Shown piece by piece: positions 12,101-20,224 of a DNA stretch of 64,000 nt. A program made the position numbers and the translations under genes. The notes beneath the pieces were generated by a model. It ran no database searches. It saw only the letters and a list, made by a program, of their open reading frames with translations, and was not told where the DNA came from. Numbering within the stretch: the stretch's first letter is position 1; each line of letters opens with the position of its first letter. Source of the stretch: Rhynchopus sp. YZ270_cl-10 (taxonomy: Eukaryota > Euglenozoa > Diplonemea > Diplonemida > Diplonemidae); assembly GCA_964035575.1 (NCBI GenBank), contig OZ037915.1, positions 620,001 to 684,000 of the forward strand. The letters run 5' to 3'.

Positions 12101-13630
12101 GCGTTCTCTCTCAGATACGACTAGGCTGTTGATCCTAGCTACTGATGTCTTGCATTCAGCCCGGGTGAAGGTAATGTCGTCTGCATCCAGACTGTCGAAG
12201 AAGGGTGGGCCTTGGTACTTCGTTGTGATGTCCTTCTTCTGGTAGATGTAAAATTGTGTGCCGGTGAAGACCAGTACCCAGTCGTCCGAGAGGTCTCCCT
12301 CTCCGAGGTACTTAATAAGATGCTCCTGATAACCGACGTGCTCTTCAATAATGGTCTTCATTGTGTTCTTAAATTCTTCGCGCTCCTCCCTGCCCATAAT
12401 GAGGTGGACTCCAATAGTGGCGTCGGATGCAAAGCGTCCAAAGGGGTTGTAGGAGCTACCTCCAGACGAAGAGGCGGGGATGTCCTGTAGGAACGTGTTG
12501 AGCATGTTCTTGTAGTCCTTATCAGGGATAGGCAGGTTTTTGGGGGGGTCATCCCAAGAACCACCTTCTTCTTTTATTTGAACGTTGTTGAGATACGGAA
12601 TATCGAACAGACCATCGGCCGCCCAATACATGACTGGGTACGTTGCACTTGGTGTGGCTTCGTTAAGTATGGTTTTTATGTCTTCTACTGAGACGGGTTT
12701 CTCATGTGTCTTCACAAGCGCTGCAAGTGCCTTGAGTGAAATGAAGTACTTCTGAGTCTTGAAGTAAATATCTCTCCGACTGCTGAAGACAGGCGTCATG
12801 AAACGGTCAGGGTCGTCAGTCGTGAACATCTTTTCGAAGTCCTGATCTCCCCGAGGTTGAATAGAGAGCCAGACACGGTCCAGCCCCCCTTGCGCCTTTT
12901 TCCACTCGGCTTTAATCGTCCGTGGGGTAGCAAACTCCTGTCCAGCTGTGAATGAAAGTTTGATCTCCTCACTGAATGCTTCCCAACGCATGATTTCATG
13001 TTTTTTAAAGACTTCTTTAAAGACTACGATGTTGCCTCTGACTTCGTAGTTAGCAGTACTTTGCATTGTTACCTCTAGTTTGTCGCCACCACGAGGATCT
13101 TCCACGCTGAAGGTGATCGTCGTCTTCTTTGGAACGTTCGCCCTCGGATCAGAGGAAAACTCGAACATGAACGGATCTTTGATTATCACCGCCTCGCCGT
13201 TGCGAAACGTGAGTATGTCAGTCGGGGTAAGCGTTTTTGAGACTATGTTGATTGCAGTCACATATTTTTGCACCTCCCGGTGCTTCAGTAGCACTGCATT
13301 TTCCTCGGCAGAGCCTCCCCGCCTGGAAGAAAGTGCAATGCACGAACCGACAGAGTTACGTTCTCGTTCGTAGCAGTAGGTTTTCGGAAGACGTACAAAG
13401 GAAGTCTGCTGACCTTTCTCACTCACCTTCTCCACTTTGTGAGAATATGCGCACACGGACTTGCACTCATCCGCACGCCAGTTGCAGCTCTGAACGTCTC
13501 CGAAGGTGGCATGCTTTTCCTCGCAAGGGTCCTGCTCTCTGATATTTTTGCATCCGTTGTTCTCCTCATCATCGGCAAAGCGAACATAGCAATTGATTGC
13601 CAGCGAAAGGCACGCAAGCAGCGGCAACAT
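3188..13630 (-). CDS. Giant secreted or surface multidomain protein, about 3,480 aa
   Basis: One uninterrupted frame of 3,480 codons. ATG 13630 follows a candidate splice acceptor (GGCAG) by two bases. Residues 1-20 form a short hydrophobic signal-like leader. Residues to about 690 are cysteine-poor, lower in GC than the rest, and unassigned; near 560-592 they carry an H..GHSLAG...NLMLGT...N pattern reminiscent of His-Me-finger nucleases. A Pro/Arg-rich linker (about 687-723) follows. Residues about 735-1880 are repetitive beta-type units marked by (I/V)P.(D/E)MP..T.T....SVC. An Ala/Val/Lys amphipathic helix lies near 1890-1915. From about 2300 to 3250 there are repeats resembling HYR/Ig-like adhesin modules, with R.W...D.CG and AP.F signatures. 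A His/Trp-rich patch lies near 3373-3400. Role inferred: adhesion or cell-surface protein. Function unknown. Confidence 0.8.
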   Translation of the reverse strand: MLPLLACLSLAINCYVRFADDEENNGCKNIREQDPCEEKHATFGDVQSCNWRADECKSVCAYSHKVEKVSEKGQQTSFVRLPKTYCYERERNSVGSCIALSSRRGGSAEENAVLLKHREVQKYVTAINIVSKTLTPTDILTFRNGEAVIIKDPFMFEFSSDPRANVPKKTTITFSVEDPRGGDKLEVTMQSTANYEVRGNIVVFKEVFKKHEIMRWEAFSEEIKLSFTAGQEFATPRTIKAEWKKAQGGLDRVWLSIQPRGDQDFEKMFTTDDPDRFMTPVFSSRRDIYFKTQKYFISLKALAALVKTHEKPVSVEDIKTILNEATPSATYPVMYWAADGLFDIPYLNNVQIKEEGGSWDDPPKNLPIPDKDYKNMLNTFLQDIPASSSGGSSYNPFGRFASDATIGVHLIMGREEREEFKNTMKTIIEEHVGYQEHLIKYLGEGDLSDDWVLVFTGTQFYIYQKKDITTKYQGPPFFDSLDADDITFTRAECKTSVARINSLVVSEREREEHITSITRKLEGKKGAKRIDTHITMGGPSAKKVAGYCSKGGDLEELKQKYEWLHRVGHSLAGRPTDDPKNLMLGTAHTNSHMITFETLLSKSFKYNKVLNQENLPRRLFTKVTDTKKTETKILFAPTELRYEVKLGQHTVAEHEFELMGTLRPAVMLNVYVYNYFRHVHEITEHSNPSTPRGTKRPEAGTPGLTPPPPGAASPPHRRRRTETGRAAAAVLSTDATLQAALGLKSLTPLSAVARADFAAEYGTMALLFPDMDATFAVPAVEAYTGAAVATLATGDVALTMHALVVPGDEHYFAVFRAQGTESLLPVLPGLTFSEQRLLVMRDANGTTEVFVSCIVVGLADSFAFVPGLAAHVGSQFLSAVDVNTPVAGWYSLAGLNFDAYLRLRAPLPLPSPLALFSVGDVALFIDGMWVGVNVFTSADGRKDLTPTFGARGWLRWGTAQEDAVWVAVHGMVHGGAGRFGVEVENWVHPFGVDVTVTKASLQFDLPFTAAEMQVSLDLCNIKLAGTYSTTDGVAVRGEATCDLQLADVAAWFEAQTGTTGLSIPAEMPNMTITSFGMSVCPPNGHVFASGQSCSSGVQLWGTAATPGGATVAVRVQMDKSRLSVSTTVADFAVTDTIVLRKAHLAFSLGGGVPAVVQLSAALDLSSVSLWVEGEYEAGSVFLQAGISDVTLEDIVALGAELTGGSVFTVPSDMPDLTLTTLELSVCTFEADARCTKGVTVHGAATLEGVAVDLVITITPEEISFVGTTANVGIGELTVDTLALSVTLRRGGGGVSLTAAGELKVTDTVTLTISGEYAKEGYSLAGGVDGAVKVRDLVGALYTPARGGSGADTPTLSNLQATLAKTTTPPPATFSVGVSGHVAHMTLAGMYAAITGDAFPDVFPGLGDLGLSGAVVSVQVENGGVAVSVATTTPMSVPLFGGDATLALEGSLDNNKKVSVLGVLRWEADSEDSNFAMRSKEGTGLEISAGWRDGAVGVKARLPLMICIHDCSKPQAQKQIVYIIGELGIEMSGQDVLLGGSLEMQGKLTKLFGVPILHVADVLVAIKVELRTRRVDEVKLAGKLELGTMDNCAVATSTRCIRAEGRLEIYTSAPQNNLVELKINSLTLGNMWDVAGDWITVLRSIPMPSLLRDLGIQYLEQPGLVCPDQHNEACFALLRYQASEGLRLRGQINFFFGLKLGLDIEVGASRFYLKTVLQDVTLLGIFKIKDAMFEVTDAPSFKLKGSLSVPVLSLSAAVDGTIDAHGIDIVAEMNFFGVVKPRVDVSIPFEGGSARLAISDFSVGVVSINDVVVASDLEKREVFLKADVSFMYFARLSVSVLVSDEKIAFTAKVKTPVMNVGCTATASRGGGFSLSFSFEFVLLENLVKAAKAVGKAVVAVGKAIVKAVGAVVDFVGGLFGKKEVYDTPAQKAECSGNREEVNILHSIIYDFREELDIDTEPHAYLQRMKDHRHHNSYIELERAMHTPEYQAMLSIDADVHARNHYFTGVPHRSSNPVVEVPLFPAHYCHGVTTDYVYGCQLFQHNGKNEDDWLDLITTHNVDWYFVGSGIFGRESPLNGDPGRSWIECMEDNARRYKLMYDKAVLMAEHKTQMEGSTNQAHAQAGGLMDLAKSMNPDLAQFTPKGMPTTYASTGMHHTSTSSSSRDAEVAAAVNTFGPAENLGIQATVRVLTDQGRLADQLVHVGGVFDLHNWADMERTITEAESLIADKMWEVVHKGKAVLQDLKDSIPPGNPTLVATIDTILTETTAEVEEIAVTELPPLPLTVSVTDTVTVLTAGAPDELSGDASIASFVAATEAKLVVSHDVARCGSVTKTHTVHEVPALAVAGQPTCGSVYLCVEWTVSDTCGQTASVEQFVVVGPAYTDATGWASTPAQRVDFTMASFVDVAAGAPATHTHVAVGAYRRTLAYRVAMAESAATLVPGTCEWRYTRTWSAVLTVSATEGGHCRAPAVLRFTQEVVVANDVAWFSPAVVVPSVTLLYDHRVLPTVQFAAPDLLAAVQPVYTAAQAAKGMRYTYDLSHTDVLDDPVVGPLTRTWMVAAPQCTPSLPAVVLTQRVTIVFPEPELGPAVPQTFGCGETQVHTKPHVTSKVDVCGPVTVRIVGTAPRSNPDPLVPSLCGSRYETVSWQAFHRAACGGVGSSVVSQLVTVVPQFAHTPADVTVHTTSALTPANTGGAAQSGTCATLLVSYADTASADGTCGHWTVRRVWTLAPPAGVVPTPPGCVPLTHLQHIHVEDLEAPVWTHTPDAAVVVPFFENWRAAHPVPRAAETPHADMVALGIGVSHPTYLTSEDTVVRPWMHYAVEGTCRERGLATLHRTWTAGDRCGNEATFTQEVMLQHPPAAVTSTQVWDAGAGLLAYAAGVDQAPSVCHAGKLVSTAGAYDALDGLQQAEEPACDVWDAHGCRLLSAHMGADVVAVHQVRPEFATFPPNATTYTNSTLDAYDVAGGLGYPTGEAYCATPFHIWYRDEAPVLAACGVWTINRVWKVQPHYQDCGAGDDYPASLTRERVQVITVHDVFAPQFASTPEAEVAVAFLNDYGPSVAGVPTVVDVATHADMAALNLTSYRINLTFSDTVAFSAAGAAGCTDGLAVVERTWTTEDRCGSADSWRQTIRIEHPRRGGGGGEESMGVMGHVSGFKVFSVGDVSTVDVAAGNGAVGTQGDVVLRRSVFGPATAARPKHAALPENATEQCRAVANLTDVVDEIAEFSDSLLMLPANLCTGPKLVECVRPELTTSCSVVANTTAPLAEAVVDDADNLTLVGEGQVYNFFTIDVDTWLVKQKVERRSWWDGTWWGHVYYEDIPIQKPFMRVRAGGFVFVNVVYEDVHGYENTLRDTLFEGESLGPDFVLFNMKQLCSSSIHAHCYHHRWHGYWWHHLTWAHLHYTFASLRYGHHSNHLNLVNVSLPGTLLTQDSYVSVSIVDSEVFGQVVSAGKRLALATTHFHCNLFVANDVCDTACSTDV

Positions 13631-15080
13631 GACTGCCGAACACCCCCTTCGTGTGGATTATCACAAAATTAAAAAAGGTGATTTTTTTTGGGCAATTTTG
13701 CAATCTGTTTGAGAGAGGTGGCCACCCAAAGGAGGGGTGGGAATGGGAAGTGTGTGGTGGTGTTTGAAAGTAAATGTGGGTAGTTCGCAAGAGCGAAACA
13801 CGTGATGTGTGTGTGTCTGATACTGATCAGGGGAATTCTTCTGCGCAGAATATAGCCCCATGATGTGTGTGTGTCTGTTGTGCGGAGAGAAGAAAGGTGT
13901 TTGAAAGACTTTTTATATTGGCGTTTACTCTTTTGCGTGCTGTTTTTGTCATGCTCGCTTGAGCCAAAAGACATAAAAAGAAAGAAAAATTGAGCATCTC
14001 AGATAAAGCATAACATCGGTCGTCTTCACATCACACAGCCTTTGTACTGCAGGCGCCTGAAAAAAACTAAACTACAGCCACATTATGTCATGGGAAGGGT
14101 GGGTTGCAAGCTTGCCCCGCAGGCACACGGTGCGCTACTTTTGTTCTTTCACCAGGCTGCATGTTTTTTCTTGGTTTTTCCACCTTCTGACGAATATTCG
14201 GAAAAACAAAAGTTTCTACACTTTTATAGGCTTGGGACATCCCCTATATAGGCGCCGGGCGAGTTAAAATAACTCGGCAACTCGCCCAAATTCGCCCAAC
14301 AACTCGCCCATTTTTTTTTGGGCGAGTTGTTTTTTTTTTTTTGGGGTGGGTTTTATGGCTACAAAAACACAGGTACACAGGTGCCCACATCATGTTTTAT
14401 CTTGTGCATCCCAGATTGAACGACTCTTTGCCGCTTCACAGCTGGTCTGTGAATGTGCGCTTTGTGTGGTTTTGTGTATCCCAAAGGAAGTCGTCGCCCA
14501 AAGCATTTTGACTGAACGTGTGAACGTTGTGAACCTGGAATCGATAGCAGACAGGAAAAGAGGATGGGCAGGCAGCGCCTGCTCGTCTCTGCCTTTGCCA
14601 GGTCTGTCTGTTAGAACACCAGGATGTGAGCCAGAAGCGCAGGCTTTGTCCCCATAGAACCCATAAGAAACGTGCGTTTCTAAGGCATTTTACACCAAAA
14701 CTCGCTACACGAAAATAGGAATTGGATTGAATTGAATTCTAAACACCTCGATTTTCGGCCCAATCTTTCCAACACCGGAAAAATATTACACTTTGGTGCC
14801 TTGCGTAAGTCGATTTTTGGTGGACCATGTATGCGCGAAGGGGTGAGGGGACGATAGCGGAAGCAATTTAATTTTGCGAGTCCTAAACACTCTCTGCCGA
14901 TGAGCACAAATGAACGGAACTCAACGAACCGAACCGATCTGAACGCATCGTAAGCTAGATAAAAGACGTGCGTGGTAACAACACGCAACACTGTGCATAG
15001 GTTTTTTTGGTCGCTTTTGACCACAAACGACCTCCTGTGTGGCCATGGTTCTGACACCCTAGAATCGTGTTTCCCAGCCC
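13631..15080. other. Intergenic with short unassigned frames
   Basis: This is the 5' side of the giant gene. It includes T-rich tracts, a direct repeat of ATGTGTGTGTGTCTG near 13804 and 13862, the GGGCGAGTT hairpin at 14300-14329, and two unassigned open frames: plus 14346-14657 (103 codons) and minus 14680-15084 (134 codons). I recognise no family in either and cannot call them genes. Confidence 0.35.
14300..14329. repeat. Hairpin CAACTCGCCCA with T-loop and T-tail
   Basis: An 11-bp perfect inverted repeat (CAACTCGCCCA / TGGGCGAGTTG) encloses a run of T and is followed by a longer T run. The motif ACTCGCCC occurs twice more just upstream in direct orientation. It has the layout of a stem plus T-tract. 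Whether it is transcribed is unknown. Confidence 0.7.
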
Positions 15081-15088
15081 ACATAGCC

Positions 15089-15262
15089 AGGTGGTGAGAA
15101 TATAGTGAACATACTAAGGACTCCCAGCCAGAATTGCTGGCTATACACAGTGATCCACTTGCTGGCAGTGGCCAAAGTGGTCGGCCAGCAAGTGTAGATC
15201 ACTGTGTATAGCCAGCAATTCTGGCTGGGAGTCCTTAGTTTGTTCACTATATTCTCACCACT
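15089..15262. repeat. Near-perfect long palindrome, arms about 77 bp
   Basis: The left arm (15089-15165) and right arm (15185-15262) are nearly exact inverted copies separated by about 19 bp. The shared core includes GGACTCCCAGCCAG and ATTGCTGGCTATACACAGTG. It looks like a fold-back element or MITE. No coding capacity and no clear target-site duplication were seen. Confidence 0.85.
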
Positions 15263-15521
15263 CAGTAAGTGCAGATTACTGTTTGCAGTAAATTTGGCTG
15301 GGATTCCTTACCAAAATCCCACTATGCACTATGTAACCACTGTGTACTCTGAATTCAGGGAGGATGAATGGACCCAAAAAACCACCAAAAAGGTGAAAAT
15401 CCCGGTTTTACAAAACGCTGTATGTCTTTTATGCGAAAAAGTGGATTTTAAAAGACGATAAAAGACATAAAAGACGTCCTTTAAAAGACATGTTAAAAGA
15501 CAAGGGGGACCCTTATGGTAC

Positions 15522-15548
15522 AAATGCCTCTCTGGGGCAGAGGCATTT
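15522..15548. repeat. 10-bp stem hairpin AAATGCCTCT
   Basis: AAATGCCTCT and AGAGGCATTT form a perfect stem around a 7-base loop (CTGGGGC). It lies in an otherwise gene-free stretch between the palindrome at 15089 and the tetraspan gene. Confidence 0.6.
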
Positions 15549-16221
15549 ACACTTCAAAGTGTTCTACGAAAGCTGAAAACAGAGAACAATGTCAAAACAT
15601 AAAAAAAAGCAAGACGTTAAGGCAGATAGCGGGAGGGGTTAACCGATGCTGTGCCCACACACTTCCCATCAGATTGCTGGAGTGAGGGGTGAATGTGTGT
15701 GAACACGGTCTATTTCGAGGACGGAGTCATCTCGCCGTCGATACCATAATAATTTGATGAAAAAAGAACTGAAAAGTCTTCAAGAACCGCAACCAGGAAG
15801 GCGAAAAGAGTGCAAGCCAAAAGAGCAACAAGCATTTGACTGGGCCCACGTTGAAAACGAGAAAAACTCGAAAGATAAACCTGCCTCACGTCCACACACC
15901 AACGGACCGTTGTGGAGGTGACGGTACAACCGTCTGAAAGATGAAGAGCAACTCTGAACAAAAACGCAATAAAACGGAATAAATAGCTGGAAGGTTTGCT
16001 GTCCGTCCATTTTCGGGGTTACAGGGAAAAGTGGTAGGGGTACAAAATCCACAAGGGCAAATTGGCCTTTGGTGGACAGGGAAGCCAGGTCGACAAAGAT
16101 GCAACCCACCCCTGTCCCCTGCAGGACAACGACAGGATTACTTGTCAGAGAACTGATCTCTGGTGGTCAGGGGAAACCCTTGGAGAATATCAAGGGAAAA
16201 ACAATCAACTGGAGTCTCACA

Positions 16222-16890
16222 TCAGTCAGCACTTTGGTCGGACAGTTCACTTCCCTCCGTGTTGCCAGCTTCGTATGCCTGGTACTGATGGTTCACACGA
16301 TAGCTGCTCTGCTGCTTGATCCTGCAGTCGATCACACACCCAATGAAGCACAGCACAGTGATCACAAAGGAGATGTACAGTCCTGCCCCGAAGTCATAGC
16401 CTTGGTCTTTCAGGCTCTTCTCTGAGTGGCACTCAACACCCCATTTCTCCACTACCAGCAGAATCATGGTTATCCCCATCATCACAGAAATGCACATCGT
16501 TAGGTATCTCGACACAGCGGAGATCTTTCGCAGGACCTTCGGGAGTGTCGGCACTGCTGCTGACGCTGCGTGGATGATCATACTGATGCCAGCAAAGATG
16601 CAGATGATGATGACCTCTGCACGTCCGTACTGGAACAAGGACCTGGGTCTATCACACAGACCATCCCACAGAGTGCTTGAGGACATTGTCGAATGCTTGC
16701 CTTCGGTGATCAATTCTGCAGACACCGTGAAGAAGTTCATTTCGTTTTTGCCCCCAGATTTGACGCCTTGTATAATAGCATAATACTCCCAGGAGCAGAG
16801 CGAGCCTGGCAGAACAGCAACCACAATGCCAAAGACCAGGCAGAGCAGGTGCAGAAGTGCAAGGACACCGTTTCCAATTCTGAAGTCCAT
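16222..16890 (-). CDS. Four-span membrane protein, amastin-like
   Basis: 222 residues with four hydrophobic segments: about 9-28, 91-112, 128-148 and 166-190. The long extracellular-type loop after span 1 contains TLWDGLCDRP. The end is a polar cytoplasmic-type tail rich in Gln, Tyr and Ser. This is the topology and loop position of the amastin/claudin-like tetraspan group; the kinetoplastid amastin signature has a related W-G-x-x-x-C core in the same place. The start ATG 16890 is the first in frame and has CACCAG some 40 nt upstream as a candidate trans-splice acceptor. No intron is needed. Likely a plasma-membrane protein of unknown role. A claudin-like or generic tetraspan protein remains possible. 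Confidence 0.55.
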   Translation of the reverse strand: MDFRIGNGVLALLHLLCLVFGIVVAVLPGSLCSWEYYAIIQGVKSGGKNEMNFFTVSAELITEGKHSTMSSSTLWDGLCDRPRSLFQYGRAEVIIICIFAGISMIIHAASAAVPTLPKVLRKISAVSRYLTMCISVMMGITMILLVVEKWGVECHSEKSLKDQGYDFGAGLYISFVITVLCFIGCVIDCRIKQQSSYRVNHQYQAYEAGNTEGSELSDQSAD

Positions 16891-17244
16891 GATTTAGTGT
16901 TTAGATGTGAAGTAGCAAAGGCAATCTGGTGGTGGTGGTGTGGTGAGTTTAGTGCGTGTTCAGTATGAAGTAAAGGACTGCAGAAAGCACGTCCCTGCGG
17001 CAGGTGTCTCAAGGCAAATGCGGCGTCATTTCATACTATTTTTTTGCTCCGCAAAAAAATAGAGTTCCCAATGTCTTAGGAATCCCTTTATATTTTGCAG
17101 CCAAAAAATGCAACTTGACCAAGCTGCAAAAAGTTGACCATTTTTCCAAAATGACCCCATAACAATCCGGGATCAGCTCGAAAATGCAGAAAACGGCACA
17201 TTCTGGATGCCGCAAACGCGAAAAAAGCCCCCGCAACAGAACTA

Positions 17245-17385
17245 GAAAGCGCGCCCGGGCTCGCCAAACCTCTACAAAAACCCCCAAAACCGCAAAATCT
17301 CTCTGTTTTCAGAGTTCATACTGTGGGTGTTATAACGTTATACCCACAGTATGAGAGTAAGGTGAGAAACTGGGAAACACTGGAA
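17245..17385. repeat. Dispersed repeat with palindrome (17317-17353)
   Basis: GCGCGCCCGGGCTCGCC followed by ACCT.TACAAAAACCC and CCGCAAAATCT is shared with 38690-38760, and GAAACACTGGAAAAA with 17810. At 17317-17353 CATACTGTGGGT and CCCACAGTATG form an almost perfect palindrome around TATAACGTTATA. It is part of a repeat family seen only in intergenic DNA here. Confidence 0.7.
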
Positions 17386-17417
17386 AAAAGCAAAAAAAAA
17401 AGTAACACACTAGGTTC

Positions 17418-17466
17418 CTGTACAGAACACCCCCCAAAAAAATTCGGGCTAAAATGGAGGGGTGTT
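17418..17466. repeat. Short hairpin repeat AACACCCC...GGGGTGTT, copy 1
   Basis: GTACAGAACACCCC, then AAAAAAATTCGGG, then TAAAATGGAGGGGTGTT, recurs at 18375-18421 with few differences. Both copies end in complementary AACACCCC and GGGGTGTT, so each can fold as a simple hairpin. A very small MITE is likely. Confidence 0.65.
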
Positions 17467-18020
17467 GGGAGGGGCTGCTATTTTTTTTTTTTTGAAAATC
17501 AGGTGGTTAAAAAGCGCAAAGAAGTTTTTTAAAATTTATTTTGAACCATTCCTTTTTAGGGGAACGGAGCGTGGACGGTCCTGGAAGCTCCAAGAAAAAT
17601 GGAGTCGGCGGGCTTAATAGGAAGTTGCCTTTCCTAAAAGTGCACACAACTCGCAAAAAGGGGAGGTGTCGTCGGGGTGGGGTGAAAAATCGGAAAATCA
17701 ATATGCTATGATATGCTATAACACGACTCAGTAGTCGTCACGCCTGCTGTCGCATCAGCGACTCATTGGCGCACGAGTGATCGGAGGTCGTCGGTTAGGT
17801 GAGAAACCGAGAAACACTGGAAAAATGCAAAAAAAGGCAAAAAAAAAAATAGAAACTAACTTCAGGTTCTGAATAAAAAGATTTTCGTTTATCGCACCAC
17901 AAGCTTGTTGTGTTTTTTTTCGCTGAAGTGTGTGTTGTATGAGAGAAAAAATAATGAGAGAGAAAACACAAGCTGGCGGGCACGCACCTTCCGTAGTTTC
18001 TATTTCCTATTGTCAAGTAC

Positions 18021-18336
18021 GGGCTTAGTTATTTTTTTTTTTGGTACGCGTCCGGGACCCCCCTCAAATTTTGAGCGCGCGCGCGCAAAAAAAAATAAAA
18101 TACCAAAAAAAAATAACTTGTTTTGGCCTGCAAAATCAATGTTGTGCCCAAAAAAAAATATTTCGAAAAAAAATATTCGAAAAAAAAAATTGTTGAAATT
18201 TTCCAACTTTTTTTTTTATACTTTTCCATGCACACCACACCGGCATATTTTTTTTTATTTTTTATTTTTTATTTTTGGATTTCCAAAAATTTGAGCGCGC
18301 GCGGACGCGTACCAAAAAAAAAAAATAACTAAGCCC
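18021..18336. mobile_element. MITE-like element with about 40-bp inverted ends
   Basis: GGGCTTAGTTATT, a T-run and GGTACGCGTCCG at 18021 are mirrored by CGGACGCGTACC, an A-run and AATAACTAAGCCC ending at 18336. TAC flanks both sides and may be the target duplication. The interior is AT-rich with GCGCGC blocks next to both ends and has no coding potential. It looks like a non-autonomous DNA transposon of unassigned superfamily. Confidence 0.75.
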
Positions 18337-18374
18337 TACCTTGATTTACAAAAAAAAAAGAACATGCTAGGGTC

Positions 18375-18421
18375 TTGTACAGAACACCCCAAAAAAATTC
18401 GGGATAAAATGGAGGGGTGTT
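18375..18421. repeat. Short hairpin repeat AACACCCC...GGGGTGTT, copy 2
   Basis: Second copy of the 17418-17466 hairpin, lying just outside the MITE at 18021-18336. Confidence 0.65.
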
Positions 18422-18660
18422 GTGCACGATAGTCGAGACAAGAGAGCAGAAACCCAAAAACACATAAAGGGGGAAAGGGGCGGGGGGGAGTCACAACATC
18501 TCTCTCTTGGCGTCCATGTCTGTTACTGACAGTTGGCCTCACCCTTTCGGGGCAGGGACGTTTAGCACCCTGAGGACAAGGGGAAAGTCCCAAAAAGCAT
18601 ACCCAAAAAGAAAGACAAAGGCTATGCACTGGTAGTTTAAAGGAGAGGCAGGGTTGCTGG

Positions 18661-18712
18661 AAAAAATTGTTTCATATACTAACTATTCTACTGAATAGAT
18701 GGTATAATAGGG
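18661..18712. repeat. 51-bp repeat containing TACTAAC, copy 1
   Basis: This block, with CATATACTAAC followed by the hairpin CTATTC/GAATAG, is repeated almost exactly at 34228-34280, 15.5 kb away, with unrelated flanks. TACTAAC is the classic branch-point heptamer, but nothing shows it acts as one here. Confidence 0.65.
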
Positions 18713-19078
18713 TGCACTAAATGTACCCAAACTTTTTTTTTTTACTTTATGTGGATTGTTTGTTTCTGATAGTGACGTGACTCGTTTTGGAAAAAAAAAA
18801 AAAAAAAGACCCTGAAGGCAAAACGCCCCGCATACCCCTCCTCGCCTCCTGTTTTGTTATCTCTCAGGTAGGAGACATCGGTTCGAGCGGTCAACACCTT
18901 CATAGAGCTTCTGGAGGAACGGACCCCGGCTGCAATTTACGGTCCAGCCCAGGACCTAAAAAATAAAAGCAAGAGCGAAACTGGCTTGAAAAATAACCAT
19001 TTATTCAGAGAAAAAAAGGTAGACTTTATTTCACGCAACCTTGGAAGAGTGGTATGTGAGAGTCCACGAAAAGGTTGG
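18713..19078. other. Intergenic with a small coding-like patch
   Basis: A plus-strand stretch at about 18868-18965 has balanced base composition and an open frame (VRAVNTFIELLEERTPAAIY), unlike the homopolymer-rich DNA around it. It is not recognised, too short to call and may be a gene remnant. Confidence 0.25.
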
Positions 19079-19080
19079 TA

Positions 19081-19793
19081 AGGGTAGTGTAACTTTTTCG
19101 GTCTGTTACCGTTATTATGGTGTTCGAAAAAACCGGCGGGCGGCGGAGAAAAAAAGTTATGAAGAAAAAAAAGTTTTACCAGGGGAAAAAAAGTTATGAA
19201 GAGATTTTCTTACATTTTTCCAGAGTTTTCTTCACAGTAAAATCCTTATTTTCGTGACGTGTAGCATTTTGTGTTTTCTCTTTGTCATGTTGGCTGGGTA
19301 CCTAGGTTCCTGGACACCGGGTGCCCGGTTCCCAGAACGGCTGGGTACCAGAAAGTTATAGGTACTACAGTGTGTACAGTGTACAGTGTACAGTGTACAG
19401 TGTACAGTGTACAGTGTACAGTGTACAGTGTACAGTGTACAGTGTACAGTGTACAGTGTACAGTGTACAGTGTACAGTGTACAGTGTACAGTGTACAGTG
19501 TACAGTGTACAGTGTACAGTGTACAGTGTACAGTGTACAGTGTACAGTGTACACAGCGTACAAGAAAACACTTGTGAAGGAAAACGACCTTTCTCTCGAG
19601 AAAAAATTGCTTACTCACCAAGTGATCGTGAGGTGCTATGGGTATGGGCCCTGTACAGCCCCACCCACATCTTTCCTATAGAACCTCTTCATAACTTTTT
19701 TCCCTAGGTACTTTCTACATAACTTTTTTTTCTTGGTTTTCAAAAAATCCGGCGGGCGGTAACGGTAACAGGCTGAATAAGTTACACTACCCT
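19081..19793. mobile_element. TIR element with heptamer array, copy 2 (complete)
   Basis: The left end AGGGTAGTGTAACTT ... CTGTTACCGTTA is matched in reverse by TAACGGTAACAG ... AAGTTACACTACCCT at the right end, giving inverted repeats of about 35 bp. TA flanks both ends as a possible target duplication. CCGGCGGGCGG occurs next to both termini. The interior carries the heptamer array 19373-19552 and no gene. At 713 bp it is a large non-autonomous DNA element. Copy 1 at 1-681 shows it is a family. Confidence 0.8.
19373..19552. repeat. TACAGTG heptamer array (about 26 units)
   Basis: Same perfect 7-mer array as at 241-441 but three units (21 bp) shorter, consistent with slippage since the two element copies separated. 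Confidence 0.95.
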
Positions 19794-20224
19794 TACTTTA
19801 AAAAACAAACATCGAGCCTGTCGACACTGCGCTGCCCACAACCCTTCTGAGAGACCTTTCCGTGCACCGCATAGTGCTGTCCTTACGTCACTGTTGCCCA
19901 TACTTCTATTTTTCTTACATTCCCCAATCCCCAATCCTCACCCATTGCCTTACTTTGCTTGTACAACCCAATCAAAAAATACCAAACAAATATAACTATT
20001 TAAAACTGCGCAAGCGAAGCGAGGGCAGTTCGAGATATGAAACAAAGTTGCATGAGAAGCAAATTAAGATAATTCCTTTTCTGGAAAATGCAAACTCAAA
20101 ATGAAAATAGTAGTTGAAACATGCTAAAACGCAGCCGGTCCTGCTCATAAGAAGAGTGGACGTTGAGTGGTACGCACTGTAAGAGAACGAAACGGTTCAC
20201 AGCCTCGAGAAAGATTCTCGTGCA
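19794..20224. repeat. Downstream part of segmental duplication (pair with 25064-25496)
   Basis: ACTTTAAAAAACAAACATCG through the end of the UBL-LRR gene is repeated at about 25064, with short indels. This is 3'-flanking DNA of UBL-LRR genes 1 and 3 and shows that the duplicated unit extends about 430 bp beyond the coding region. Confidence 0.8.

Noticed and set aside
15780-16109. 109-codon minus frame downstream of the tetraspan gene
   Set aside because: No family likeness and no splice-acceptor context; more likely 3' untranslated sequence.
18860-18895. GGTTCGAGCGG as a tRNA B box
   Set aside because: No A box or cloverleaf around it; the stretch reads better as coding-like.
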